From Paenibacillus agri (GTDB lineage: Bacteria > Bacillota > Bacilli > Paenibacillales > Paenibacillaceae), in NCBI RefSeq assembly GCF_013359945.1, contig NZ_JABWCS010000218.1, forward strand, positions 62,001 to 126,000: a stretch of DNA of 64,000 nt, in the 5' to 3' direction. The notes beneath the pieces were generated by a model. That model worked only from the letters and a program-made list of their open reading frames with translations, was not told where the DNA came from and did not search any database. Below, piece after piece: positions 50,757-60,000 of this stretch; the stretch's first letter is position 1, and each line of letters opens with the position of its first letter. A program made the position numbers and the translations under genes.

Positions 50757-52889
50757 TTAGACGAGACCCCACTCAAAAGACAGCGGTGTGCTTCCGGACA
50801 GCACCACGCTCCGTTCATCCGGCTGCGAGGTGCCGATATATCCTCTGAAGCGCCGGCTGTCGAATTGGCGTTCTCCCGCCTCTGTCACAACCTGCATGGA
50901 GGCAGGTCGAACCCGCAACGTTACGGTTTGTGACGCCCCGACCGGCAGCTCCACACGTTTGAAGTCCGCCAGACTGTAGTTGGTGACGGCATAAGCCGAC
51001 TCCAGATCCTTCACGTAAAGCTGAATCACCTCTTCGATGGCATAGGCCCCTGTATTCGTAATCGTAACTGTTGCCTCACAGACCTCTCCCTCAGCAATTT
51101 CCTCTCTCGCAAGCAGGCCGGACAGCTCCGTTCTGGAATACGTCAGGCCAAAGCCGAATGGGTACAAACTCTCCTGCTCCATATATCGATAGGTCCGTCC
51201 AACCATACTATAGTCCGTAAATGCTGGCAGATCATCCGTGCTCCGGTAAAAGGTAATTGGCAGCTTGCCACTCGGCGAGTATTCCCCGAACAGCAGATCG
51301 CTGGCGGCGATACCACCCAGGCTACCCGGATACCAGGCATTGAGGATCGCATCGCAATGCTCATCGGCCCAGTTCACAGCCAGCGCGCTTCCCGTCCCCA
51401 AAATCAACACGGTCGGCTTGCCTACAGCAGTAATCCGCTCCAGCAGCTCCTGCTGGACACCCGGCAGGCCCAGGTCAACCCGATCACCGCTGGCATAAGG
51501 ATTGCTGGCATCCCCCTCTTCGCCTTCGATGTCAGCGTCAAGCCCCAGACATAACACGACGACATCGGAGCGCTCAGCCATCGCGAGTGCTTCCGACAGA
51601 CGGTCATTTCGGCGGGCACCTTCCTCCACAGAGCTGCGCAGTAGATGGCAGCCTTCGGAATAATAGACACGGGTGCCTGGTTCGACTGCCGCCTGAATCC
51701 CCTCCAGGATCGTCACATACTTCGAGGCTGTGCCAAAATAGTTGGCCCGCAGCATGGTCTGACTGTCGGCGTTAGGGCCAATAACAGCGATGGAGGAGAT
51801 GCTGCTTTTGTTCAGCGGCAACAGGCCGTTATTTTTGAGCAGCACCATGGATTTGCGCGCCGCTTCCAATGATTTGTCACGATGCTCCTGGCAATCGTTC
51901 ACCTCATAAGGAATATTGTCGTACTCTCCGGCCTCGTCGAACATCCCCAGCCGAATGCGCGTCCGCATCAGGCGCACGGCTGACGTCGTAATTTCCTCCT
52001 CTCTGATAAGCCCCTCGCGGTAAGCTTGCATTAAATGGAGATACGTATGTCCACAGTTGATATCACAGCCATTCTTCAAGGCCACTGCGGCGGACTCTGC
52101 GGCATTGGCCGTTACCTTGTGATGATTGTGGAAATCACAGATCGCGCCGCAATCCGAGACGACATGTCCGTCAAATCCCCAGTTCTGCCGCAAAATCTCT
52201 TCCAGCAAAAAATGATTGCCACAGCAGGGTACACCGTTAACCGCATTATAGGCGCCCATCACGCTCTCTACCTTACCTTCCTTCACGCTGGCTTCAAAAG
52301 CTGGAAGATAAGTCTCATACAAATCCTTGAGCGAGACAACCGCATTGAATTCATGCCGTCCCTGTTCCGGGCCGCTGTGCACTGCATAGTGCTTGGCGCA
52401 GGCGGCGACCTTCAGCCGCTTTCCTTGGCCTTGAAGCCCTTTTATATAGGCCACGCCCAGACGCTCCGTCAAATACGGGCATTCTCCATAGGTTTCCTGT
52501 CCCCGCCCCCATCTGGGGTCACGGAAAATATTAATGTTCGGCGCCCACATTGTCAGTCCTTTATAGATATCCCTGTCTCCCTTGCGCAGACTTTCATTAT
52601 ATTTAGCCCGCGCCTCTGTAGCGATCACAGCTGCAATCTCCTGAAGATACGCTTCATCAAAGATAGAAGCCAGTGCAATTGCCTGCGGAAATATCGTCGC
52701 TGTGCCGGCACGCGCCACCCCGTGCAGCCCTTCATTCCACCAGTTGTATTGCGGCACACCTAGCCGTTCGATGGCCGGCGCCTGATGCAATAGCTGTGCC
52801 GCCTTCTCCTCCAGTGTCATCCGGCTGACAAGATCCTCTGCCCGTTCCTGATCAGAATAGCCGGCATCCAAATAGATACGTTTGTTCAT
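50757..52889 (-). CDS. Glycoside hydrolase family 3 (beta-xylosidase/beta-glucosidase-like)
   Basis: 710 residues, no signal peptide, so cytoplasmic. GH3 N-terminal domain with YNWWNEGLHGVARAG, WAPNINIFRDPRWGRGQETYGE, ACAKHYAVH and the nucleophile Asp in GHVVSDCGAI (Asp246). The C-terminal GH3 domain follows with VVVLCLGLDADIEGEEGD and a fibronectin-III-like end (VTITNTGAYAIEEVIQLYVK). The WWNEGLHG pattern is most like xylan 1,4-beta-xylosidases, but activity cannot be read with certainty. It starts 14 bases after the GH38 stop, same operon. Confidence 0.93.
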   Translation of the reverse strand: MNKRIYLDAGYSDQERAEDLVSRMTLEEKAAQLLHQAPAIERLGVPQYNWWNEGLHGVARAGTATIFPQAIALASIFDEAYLQEIAAVIATEARAKYNESLRKGDRDIYKGLTMWAPNINIFRDPRWGRGQETYGECPYLTERLGVAYIKGLQGQGKRLKVAACAKHYAVHSGPEQGRHEFNAVVSLKDLYETYLPAFEASVKEGKVESVMGAYNAVNGVPCCGNHFLLEEILRQNWGFDGHVVSDCGAICDFHNHHKVTANAAESAAVALKNGCDINCGHTYLHLMQAYREGLIREEEITTSAVRLMRTRIRLGMFDEAGEYDNIPYEVNDCQEHRDKSLEAARKSMVLLKNNGLLPLNKSSISSIAVIGPNADSQTMLRANYFGTASKYVTILEGIQAAVEPGTRVYYSEGCHLLRSSVEEGARRNDRLSEALAMAERSDVVVLCLGLDADIEGEEGDASNPYASGDRVDLGLPGVQQELLERITAVGKPTVLILGTGSALAVNWADEHCDAILNAWYPGSLGGIAASDLLFGEYSPSGKLPITFYRSTDDLPAFTDYSMVGRTYRYMEQESLYPFGFGLTYSRTELSGLLAREEIAEGEVCEATVTITNTGAYAIEEVIQLYVKDLESAYAVTNYSLADFKRVELPVGASQTVTLRVRPASMQVVTEAGERQFDSRRFRGYIGTSQPDERSVVLSGSTPLSFEWGLV

Positions 52890-52903
52890 ATCTTCCCTCC
52901 GCT

Positions 52904-55900
52904 CTAATAAGCAATCTTGACGGTCTTAATCTCAAATGGACGGAAGACCAGCTCCGCCTCGCTTCTTCCGCCAAGCGGCTCCAGCGGCTCTTCCAGCATG
53001 TTGGTCAAGGCCTGTGCGGTCAGTCCTGCGCTACCCAGCTTCAGATGAGTTCTTGTATACGTGCCTTCCGCCTCGTACAGCCGCAGGATGAAGGCCCGCT
53101 CCCCATCTTCGCACGGCTTGATTGTTTCGATAATGACATTGTCCGCTGCAATGGTTGCCAGCGGAGCGATCTCCGTCTGTCCGGCGATCACAAGCGGCGG
53201 ACAATTCAGCTGATACGCCGGTTGAATAACGGAAGACGCCGCAAAGCCTTCATCATGCGGATAGAAAGAATACGTACACTCATGCAGCCCTTTGTCGCCG
53301 CGATAATCCGGCCGGACGCCGCCCTTATGCAGCGTCAGCCGCATTTCGCTGCCCAATACGGAGATGCCGTATTTGCAATCATTCAACAAGGCAATGCCGT
53401 AACGATTCTCCGACAAATCGCTGTATTTATGGTTGAGCACCTCGAACATCGCTTTCTCTTCATTCGTATTGCGGGTCGTTGGACGACGCAAATAGCCGAA
53501 TTGAACCTCCTGGCGAACAAAATCGGTATGGATTGAAGTCGGGAAGGCTGTTTTGAGCAGACGATGGTCATCCTGCCAGTTCATCACCGTCTCAAAACGC
53601 ACCTCCGGGCTGGCCGCATAGAAGATCATGTCCTGGTTAAGGCTTGATAATGGGGATAGCTCATAGCGGCTGCGGATTCTGAACTCCACTGCACCGTCCG
53701 CAACCACCTCGCGGGATAGCAGCTTGGCACAAGGGACCAGCTTCAGCTCAATATCCGCATCAATATCCCAACTATCCCAGGCGCTAGGCGCGTCTTCCGC
53801 CATCAGGAAGGTGTTCAACGGCAGGCCGTCTCCGCGAAGCTCCCGGCCATTTCGCTTATCGGTGAAGGAACGGATAAAGCCGTTCTCATCAAATACAATG
53901 ATCGCAAACGGCGTTTCCAGCGTGTCTCCGTCATAGGAGAAAGCAGAGGATGGGTCCGGCGCACCTGCCACCAGCTTGAGCGCTGATGACGATAGCGCCG
54001 GGATGTGCAATCCGCCCACTGTAAGCTTATGCCGTCCGCTCAGGTCCACAAAGTGCTGCTGCGGATAGCCTCCCTCCACGATTTGCCCTTCAGCCACCGC
54101 CAAATAAAGCGCGTCTTCCCGATCAAAGGATAGTGTGTTGATGACTGTAAGGCTGCCCTCCACATCTTGAAGGGAAAGACGCTCCAGCAGCAGATTTTCA
54201 CCATCATGCAGCAGGGCTGTCATTTCTTCATTGGTCTGGTCATGGGCTCTTGGAATACATGTTCCTGGCAGCGTATCATGGAACTGGTTCACGAGCAGCG
54301 TCTCCATCAATGAACGAATGCCTTCGTCCGTTACGATACTTCCCGCCTTAACCGCTTCAGCGACCGTAATATACTCCAGATTGCGAAGCAAAAATTCCGC
54401 CTTGCGGTTATTGCGCTTGATCGTATGCTGATTGGTCAAAGTTCCGCGATGCAATTGCAGATAGAGCTCTCCAGTGTGCGTGGACGGATTCACCACAGAA
54501 GCTTCCAGCTTGCGCATAAATTCACCGGCCGTGACATGAGCGGTACGCGGCACACCTTCCAGGTCCTTGATCCGGCGAGCCATCTCGATCATTTCAAATT
54601 GCGGTCCGCCGCCGCCATCGCCAAAGCCGTAGGACAGCAGTCGCATATTGTTCACTGTCTTCTCACGGATCGGATCATGGTGTCTTTTACCATCCACCAC
54701 AAAATCAATCACGCTCTCGGCATCAGGCCAAATATGTGTCCGGTTGAAATGCGTCAGCACCTGGGTGCCGTCAATACCCTTCCAATAGAACGTCTCATAA
54801 GGGAAATCCGTCGTATCGTTCCAGCTCAGCTTAGTCGTCAGGAAATAATCCACCCCGCAGCCCTTCATAATTTGCGGGATCGCAGCACTGTATCCGAAGG
54901 TATCCGGCAGCCAGAATGCGTTGGATGTGTAGTTAAAATGCTCCCGCGTATAGCGTTGTCCCCACAGAAATTGCCGGATCATCGACTCCCCGGACGTGAT
55001 GTTGCAATCGCACTCCACCCAGACGGCCCCGTTCGGCTCATAACGCCCTTCCTGCACCTTTTGACGAATATCCTCGAATAAATCAGGATAATTAAGGCGA
55101 ATCATCTCGGTATGATACGCCGAGCTCTGGATGAACTTATACTCCGGATAACGTTCCATCAAGCTGATCTGGTTAGAGTATGTGCGGGCGCATTTTTTGA
55201 TGGTCTCGTCCCGATGCCATAACCAGACCGTGTCCATATGAGAGTGACCGATCAGCCCGGCGAACGGAGCCGAATCTGAATTCGTCGATTTCAATACATC
55301 CTTGAGCAGCGGAGCAGCTAGCCTAAGCCCATCGTAAAATGCCTCCCGCTCAACGTATTCCAAAGAATAATACAAAACCTTATGAACCTCCGTAAGCGCA
55401 TTCAAAATAACGGCGCGGCGGAAGCTGTGCGCATCCAGCGAAGAGGCCAACTGATTCACTGTCCGCAAATCAAAATAAAAATCGGCGATAATTTCGTCCA
55501 TCACACAAATGTCCACACCGTTATAGGCGTAATCAAAGGTACGCAGCCCGTTATCTTCATACGGAAAGCAGCCCTTCACATAATGCCCGGCATAATACTC
55601 CAGTGCAATATCGATCGCTTCTCCGGCGTCCACCTGCTGCTTCAGCAGATCACAGTAATGATTGCCATGTCCAGTTACGACGATTTTGCTGCAAAATGTG
55701 CCGAACGGCTTGCCGTTCACCCACAACATCGCCTCATAGCCTTCGATATTCGGTTTGATATACAACGTCTTTCCATCATGTTCAGCCGGAACGGCATATT
55801 GCCCTTTGAACCAGCAATAGCTTCCCTCACCTTGATAGCGATCGCCGGGCAGGCACGGAGTGAACCGCTCCTCCTCCGGAATGGCATGGAATTGCCGATC

Positions 55901-56017
55901 CGTATGGAACATGGACATCTCTACCTGGTCAATGGGCTGGAACAGCATCGGCTCCAGTGTTGTTTCAAAACGTTGGAGCTTTGACAGCATGCGGTTAATT
56001 TGCTTCTCATTCAGCAT
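52904..56017 (-). CDS. Alpha-mannosidase, glycoside hydrolase family 38
   Basis: 1037 residues, cytoplasmic. GH38 catalytic domain about 250-560: the zinc site begins with GHSHMDTVWLWHRDE (His and Asp), then the nucleophile region AFWLPDTFGYSAAIPQI (Asp) and VDYFLTTKLSWND. A three-helix bundle and a beta-sandwich C-terminal region follow, with EVRFETVMNWQDDHRLLKTAFP typical of family 38. GGAGG is 6 bases before the ATG. Cleaves alpha-mannosides from glycans imported or debranched elsewhere. First gene of the GH38-GH3 operon. Confidence 0.95.
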   Translation of the reverse strand: MLNEKQINRMLSKLQRFETTLEPMLFQPIDQVEMSMFHTDRQFHAIPEEERFTPCLPGDRYQGEGSYCWFKGQYAVPAEHDGKTLYIKPNIEGYEAMLWVNGKPFGTFCSKIVVTGHGNHYCDLLKQQVDAGEAIDIALEYYAGHYVKGCFPYEDNGLRTFDYAYNGVDICVMDEIIADFYFDLRTVNQLASSLDAHSFRRAVILNALTEVHKVLYYSLEYVEREAFYDGLRLAAPLLKDVLKSTNSDSAPFAGLIGHSHMDTVWLWHRDETIKKCARTYSNQISLMERYPEYKFIQSSAYHTEMIRLNYPDLFEDIRQKVQEGRYEPNGAVWVECDCNITSGESMIRQFLWGQRYTREHFNYTSNAFWLPDTFGYSAAIPQIMKGCGVDYFLTTKLSWNDTTDFPYETFYWKGIDGTQVLTHFNRTHIWPDAESVIDFVVDGKRHHDPIREKTVNNMRLLSYGFGDGGGGPQFEMIEMARRIKDLEGVPRTAHVTAGEFMRKLEASVVNPSTHTGELYLQLHRGTLTNQHTIKRNNRKAEFLLRNLEYITVAEAVKAGSIVTDEGIRSLMETLLVNQFHDTLPGTCIPRAHDQTNEEMTALLHDGENLLLERLSLQDVEGSLTVINTLSFDREDALYLAVAEGQIVEGGYPQQHFVDLSGRHKLTVGGLHIPALSSSALKLVAGAPDPSSAFSYDGDTLETPFAIIVFDENGFIRSFTDKRNGRELRGDGLPLNTFLMAEDAPSAWDSWDIDADIELKLVPCAKLLSREVVADGAVEFRIRSRYELSPLSSLNQDMIFYAASPEVRFETVMNWQDDHRLLKTAFPTSIHTDFVRQEVQFGYLRRPTTRNTNEEKAMFEVLNHKYSDLSENRYGIALLNDCKYGISVLGSEMRLTLHKGGVRPDYRGDKGLHECTYSFYPHDEGFAASSVIQPAYQLNCPPLVIAGQTEIAPLATIAADNVIIETIKPCEDGERAFILRLYEAEGTYTRTHLKLGSAGLTAQALTNMLEEPLEPLGGRSEAELVFRPFEIKTVKIAY

Positions 56018-56055
56018 AATGTACCTCCTGCTAAGATAGATTTATAACAAAAACC

Positions 56056-56116
56056 ATTTGATATATCATATTATTGATTTGTATAATATAAAATGCAATA
56101 CTTTTTATTTGATATA
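56056..56116. promoter_or_regulatory. Operator-like direct repeats in the GH38 / GntR-LacI divergent region
   Basis: ATTTGATATA occurs at 56056-56065 and 56107-56116, with ATTTGTATAATA between them at 56077-56088. ATTTG half-sites are used by AraR-type regulators, the class of the divergent gene. The rest of 56018-56323 is AT-rich promoter sequence. Confidence 0.45.
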
Positions 56117-56323
56117 ACAATAATCACGCAAAACTATGTACAAATATCAGAGTCGCTCTGTGGAGAGGAATTCATTAATTGGTACATGGTTGAAGCGGAC
56201 GTGCAAAGGCTGACGAAATAGGGCCTACCATCTGCGAAAAAATGAAAATTGAATAAAGATGATAACATTGACTTGTCCGTAAGGTTTGATACACTAAGTC
56301 ATAAAACGAAATCGGAGAAAGCT

Positions 56324-57439
56324 ATGTCAAATGATTCCCCCAAATTGCTATATCAAATTATAAAGGAAGACATTTTGTCGCTTATCGGGCAAAAGCAGTT
56401 CAGCTACGACGAGCCGATCTGTACTGAAAAAGGCCTGTCCGAGCAATATGGCGTCAGCCGCATTACCTCCAAACGGGCCATCGACGATCTGGAGAAGGAA
56501 GGCATTCTGTACCGCAAGCGCGGTGTGGGGAGCTTCGTGCGACGTCCTTCCGACAGGGCTGCTATAGAGCCTGCCAAATCGTTGACAGCCCAGGGGACCA
56601 CGACATCCGGTACCACCCTTCCCTTTGTCCTGCCGTTTGCAGTAACCGAGGGCGGGATGCTGCGGATCGTGGAGGCGGCCTCCAGGCAACTGGCTGCGCA
56701 CGGATACCATTTGGCGGTTCATATTTGCGAGCGCGACCTGGAGCAGGAGCGCAGCTTGCTTCTGCATCTCAGCTCCCAGCCTGTAGGCGGGCTGATCCTC
56801 TATCCTGCGGGTGGTGAACTGCCAACCGAGATTCTCAAGCTTTTCGCGGACAACGGGAAGCCGGTCATCATTCTGGATACGCCACATGACATCAGCTATT
56901 TGAGCAGCATCGTCTGCGACAACTATGGCGGCAGCTACATGCTGACCCGTCATCTCATTGATTACGGGCACCGCACCATCGCTTATTTATCCAGATTCAC
57001 CCCACAGGAGCGAACCAGCCTCTCGGAGCGCTACAGAGGGTTCATGCAATGTATGCAGGACCATCATCTGCCGGTTCCCCCGGAGGTTATCCATATGAAT
57101 TTGAGTACAGACCACCATATGCTCAAGCACACCATCAACAGTTTGTATCGTTCCGGCGTAACGGCGATTGAATGTGAAAATGACGAGGTCGCATTCAACG
57201 TATATATGTGCTGCCTCAGCCTGTCGATCCAGGTGCCTGAGCAGATGAACATTACAGGCTTTGACAATATCGAATGGGCTGTAACGGGCAGCGCCCAGCT
57301 CACCACCGTCGATCAAAATTTCGCAGCTATGGGCGAGATGATCGCAGACCTTATTTTGCAGCCGCAGCAGGAGCCGGTCTTCAAAACCGTACCGGTAGCA
57401 CTAATTCCACGTGCATCAACAGGCCCGGTTGCGATATAA
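56324..57439 (+). CDS. AraR-type regulator (GntR helix-turn-helix with LacI-type sensor)
   Basis: 371 residues from the ATG at 56324 (GGAG 6 bases upstream); the longer open frame has no site. N-terminal GntR winged helix: KEDILSLIGQKQF, EKGLSEQYGVSRITSKRAI, RKRGVGSFVRRP. A linker of about 25 residues is followed by a sugar-binding LacI/GalR-like domain (YHLAVHICERDLEQE, GGLILYPAGG, YGGSYMLTRHLIDYGHRTIA, ITGFDNIEWAV, TVDQNFAAMGEM). It divergently faces the GH38-GH3 operon and probably represses it until a sugar binds. Confidence 0.9.
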   Translation: MSNDSPKLLYQIIKEDILSLIGQKQFSYDEPICTEKGLSEQYGVSRITSKRAIDDLEKEGILYRKRGVGSFVRRPSDRAAIEPAKSLTAQGTTTSGTTLPFVLPFAVTEGGMLRIVEAASRQLAAHGYHLAVHICERDLEQERSLLLHLSSQPVGGLILYPAGGELPTEILKLFADNGKPVIILDTPHDISYLSSIVCDNYGGSYMLTRHLIDYGHRTIAYLSRFTPQERTSLSERYRGFMQCMQDHHLPVPPEVIHMNLSTDHHMLKHTINSLYRSGVTAIECENDEVAFNVYMCCLSLSIQVPEQMNITGFDNIEWAVTGSAQLTTVDQNFAAMGEMIADLILQPQQEPVFKTVPVALIPRASTGPVAI

Positions 57440-57481
57440 CCAGGATGTGCTGTAGCCTGCAAAGGAATATCCCAAATACGC

Positions 57482-57535
57482 CAGCGTCCCTCATCAGCCA
57501 GCAATGCTGCAGCCTAGAGGGACGCTGTTTTGTTA
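57482..57535 (+). terminator. Terminator of the GntR/LacI regulator gene
   Basis: CAGCGTCCCTC / GAGGGACGCTG, 11-bp stem with a structured loop, followed by TTTTG. 43 bases after the stop. Confidence 0.85.
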
Positions 57536-57654
57536 TTGTTCGGGCAGCGGCCTGCCCTCTACAGGCTTACACAAGTAAACATCGAGCCAAATGTGCAATC
57601 CGACTTTTCGGCAAGCCGGCAATCAGAATCGGTTAGCAGTAAGGCAGGATCAGC

Positions 57655-59985
57655 CTACGATTTGGCACGCAGTACATACCAGCTTCCTGCTTCAGCCTGC
57701 CAGCTTAGCCCGCCGGAAGCGAAATACTCATAGGTCAATACCCGCTCCTGCTCCTCTCCGGTCAGCTCCATCTCGCCTGTAACCAGAACCGTACATCTCC
57801 CTGCCCGGTCAAGGCGGATACGGGCTTCCACAAGTGTATGCCTGCGCCACAACAGATCGACCGTCGCCCCGCCTCTGGCCCGCAGGCCCTTCACTTCTCC
57901 TTCCGCCCAGCGATCCGGTAGAGCTGGAAGCAGGCGCAGCCCGCTGGTATGGCTTTGCAGAAGCATCTCTGCGATGCCAGCCGCGCCGCCAAAGTTCCCG
58001 TCAATCTGGAATGGCGGGTGATTATCGAGCAGGTTCGGCAAGGTGGAATGTCCCAGCAGCGCCTGTACATTCTCCCCCGCCTTCTCCCCGTCCTCCAGCC
58101 GGGCCCACAGATTAATGATCCAGGCCCGGCTCCAGCCCGTATGGCCACCCCCGTTAGCCAGCCGCCGTTCCAGTGTAATACGGGAAGCCTCTGCCCATTC
58201 CGGTGTATCCTTTATCGAGAATCGGGTACCAGGATGCAGTGCGAACAAATGGGAAATATGGCGATGTCCCGGCTCCGCTTCTTCATAATCCTCCAGCCAT
58301 TCCAGCAGCCCGCCATGTTTACCGATCTCGGGCTGCGGCAACTTGCCGCGAAGCTCCACCAGCCGCTCCCGGAAATCCTGATCTGTACCCAGTACATCAG
58401 CCGCTTGAATGCAGGCGCTGAACAGTTCATACAGAATCTGACTGTCCATGGAAGCGCCTATACATAATATCCCTTGTGTGCCGTCCGGCAGCAGATAGGT
58501 GTTCTCCGGCGATACGGAAGGGTTCGTTACGGCTCTGCCGTCCGGCAGCTCGGTCAGGAAATCTTCGAAGAATTCAGCCGCTTCCTTCAGCACAGGATAA
58601 GCCCGCTCCAAAAAAGCCTGCTCCTGCCCATACTTATAGTGCTCCCATAAATGCAGACAGAGCCAGGCAGCCCCCATCACCCAGTAGGTGGCCGGGACAT
58701 AATGATCCTGCGGAGCCGTATCGGCCCATATATCGGTATTGTGATGAGCAACAAATCCCCGGCAGCCGTACATCTCTCTCGCCGTTACCCTGCCGGACTC
58801 CCGCAGACGTTCAATCAGATCGAACAATGGCTCATGGCATTCGGCCAAATTTCCCGGCTCTGCCAACCAATAATTCATCTGGGTATTGATATTAATGGTA
58901 TACTTGCTGTCCCATGGCGGAAGAAAATGATCGTTCCATAAACCCTGAAGCGTGGCTGGTAAGGAGCCGGGACGGCTGCCCGCCACTAGTAGATAACGCC
59001 CGAATTGGAAATACAGTCCGATCAGACCCAGATCAAGCTTGCCCTGCAGCACCTGCTCCAACCGGGCATCGGTAGGCAGGGACTCCGCAGCCGGCTTGCT
59101 CTCGCCCAGCTGCAGCGATACCCGGTCCATCAGCGCCCCTATATCCGTTGTATGCCGCGCATGCAATGAGCTGTAGCCCAGCCCCTCCGCCTCTATCACC
59201 CGCTGCAGTGCTTCAGCCTCCGGATCGGTATAGCGAAAGGTGGTGGCGGCGGTTAACAGTAAGGTTACGCTGTCCGCCTGCTCCACGAGCAAATGCTCAC
59301 CGACAAGTCTGACGCTGCCGCCTTCCGCAACCACCCGCAGCACCGTCCGGAAATCGACACCGCCCGTGCCGCCTCCGTTTCCTCTCATCACAAGCGTCCG
59401 CTGATCTACTTGTACCAATTCGTCATAATAACGATTGTTCGGGCCTCGGCGCATTCTGGCCGTGAAGCTGACCGCTCCGGGTGTATCTGCCGTCAAGCGT
59501 AGTGTCAGCACTTGATCCGGGAAGCTGGCAAAGATTTCTCTTGAATAATTTACGCCATCCGCTGCATACCTAACCGCAGCCACACCTGTCGATAGCTCCA
59601 GCTCCCGGACGTAGGAGTCCACCATTCCTCCATGTTGCATCACCAGCGTAAGCTCCCCCAGTGGTACATAATGACGCTGCGACTCCGGCACTCCCGACAA
59701 TGCCAACACCGCCAATTGCTGTGCTTCCTGTACTTGGCCTGCCTTCAGCAAATTCCGGATCGTCTCCAGATTGGCGCGCGCGTCAGGGTTAATCCGGTTG
59801 CTTGGCCCGCCATACCACAGGCTGTCTTCATTCAGCGCGAGCTTTTCCTCCCTGACCCCGCCAAAGACCATCGCCCCCAATCGGCCGTTGCCGATGGGCA
59901 GAGCCTCATTCCAATGATCTGCCGGCTTCTTATACCAAAGCTTCAAATCATCCGTCTGGCTTTGCTTCTTCATTGATTCTGACAT
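57655..59985 (-). CDS. Glycoside hydrolase family 95 (alpha-L-fucosidase/galactosidase)
   Basis: About 776 residues, no signal peptide. N-terminal beta-sandwich (LWYKKPADHWNEALPIGNGR, LGAMVFGGVREEKLALNEDSLWYGGPSN) and a catalytic (alpha/alpha)6 barrel with GFVAHHNTDIWADTAPQD, NPSVSPENTYL, GGHTGWSRAWIINLWARL and HPPFQIDGNFGGAAGIAEML, characteristic of GH95. The family hydrolyses alpha-1,2-linked L-fucose or related L-galactose. I chose the ATG at 59985 because GAGGGGA lies 6-7 bases upstream; a TTG at 59991 is closer to the site. The gene starts 15 bases after the kinase stop, so one operon. Confidence 0.93.
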   Translation of the reverse strand: MSESMKKQSQTDDLKLWYKKPADHWNEALPIGNGRLGAMVFGGVREEKLALNEDSLWYGGPSNRINPDARANLETIRNLLKAGQVQEAQQLAVLALSGVPESQRHYVPLGELTLVMQHGGMVDSYVRELELSTGVAAVRYAADGVNYSREIFASFPDQVLTLRLTADTPGAVSFTARMRRGPNNRYYDELVQVDQRTLVMRGNGGGTGGVDFRTVLRVVAEGGSVRLVGEHLLVEQADSVTLLLTAATTFRYTDPEAEALQRVIEAEGLGYSSLHARHTTDIGALMDRVSLQLGESKPAAESLPTDARLEQVLQGKLDLGLIGLYFQFGRYLLVAGSRPGSLPATLQGLWNDHFLPPWDSKYTININTQMNYWLAEPGNLAECHEPLFDLIERLRESGRVTAREMYGCRGFVAHHNTDIWADTAPQDHYVPATYWVMGAAWLCLHLWEHYKYGQEQAFLERAYPVLKEAAEFFEDFLTELPDGRAVTNPSVSPENTYLLPDGTQGILCIGASMDSQILYELFSACIQAADVLGTDQDFRERLVELRGKLPQPEIGKHGGLLEWLEDYEEAEPGHRHISHLFALHPGTRFSIKDTPEWAEASRITLERRLANGGGHTGWSRAWIINLWARLEDGEKAGENVQALLGHSTLPNLLDNHPPFQIDGNFGGAAGIAEMLLQSHTSGLRLLPALPDRWAEGEVKGLRARGGATVDLLWRRHTLVEARIRLDRAGRCTVLVTGEMELTGEEQERVLTYEYFASGGLSWQAEAGSWYVLRAKS

Positions 59986-60000
59986 ATCCAATCCCCTCTC

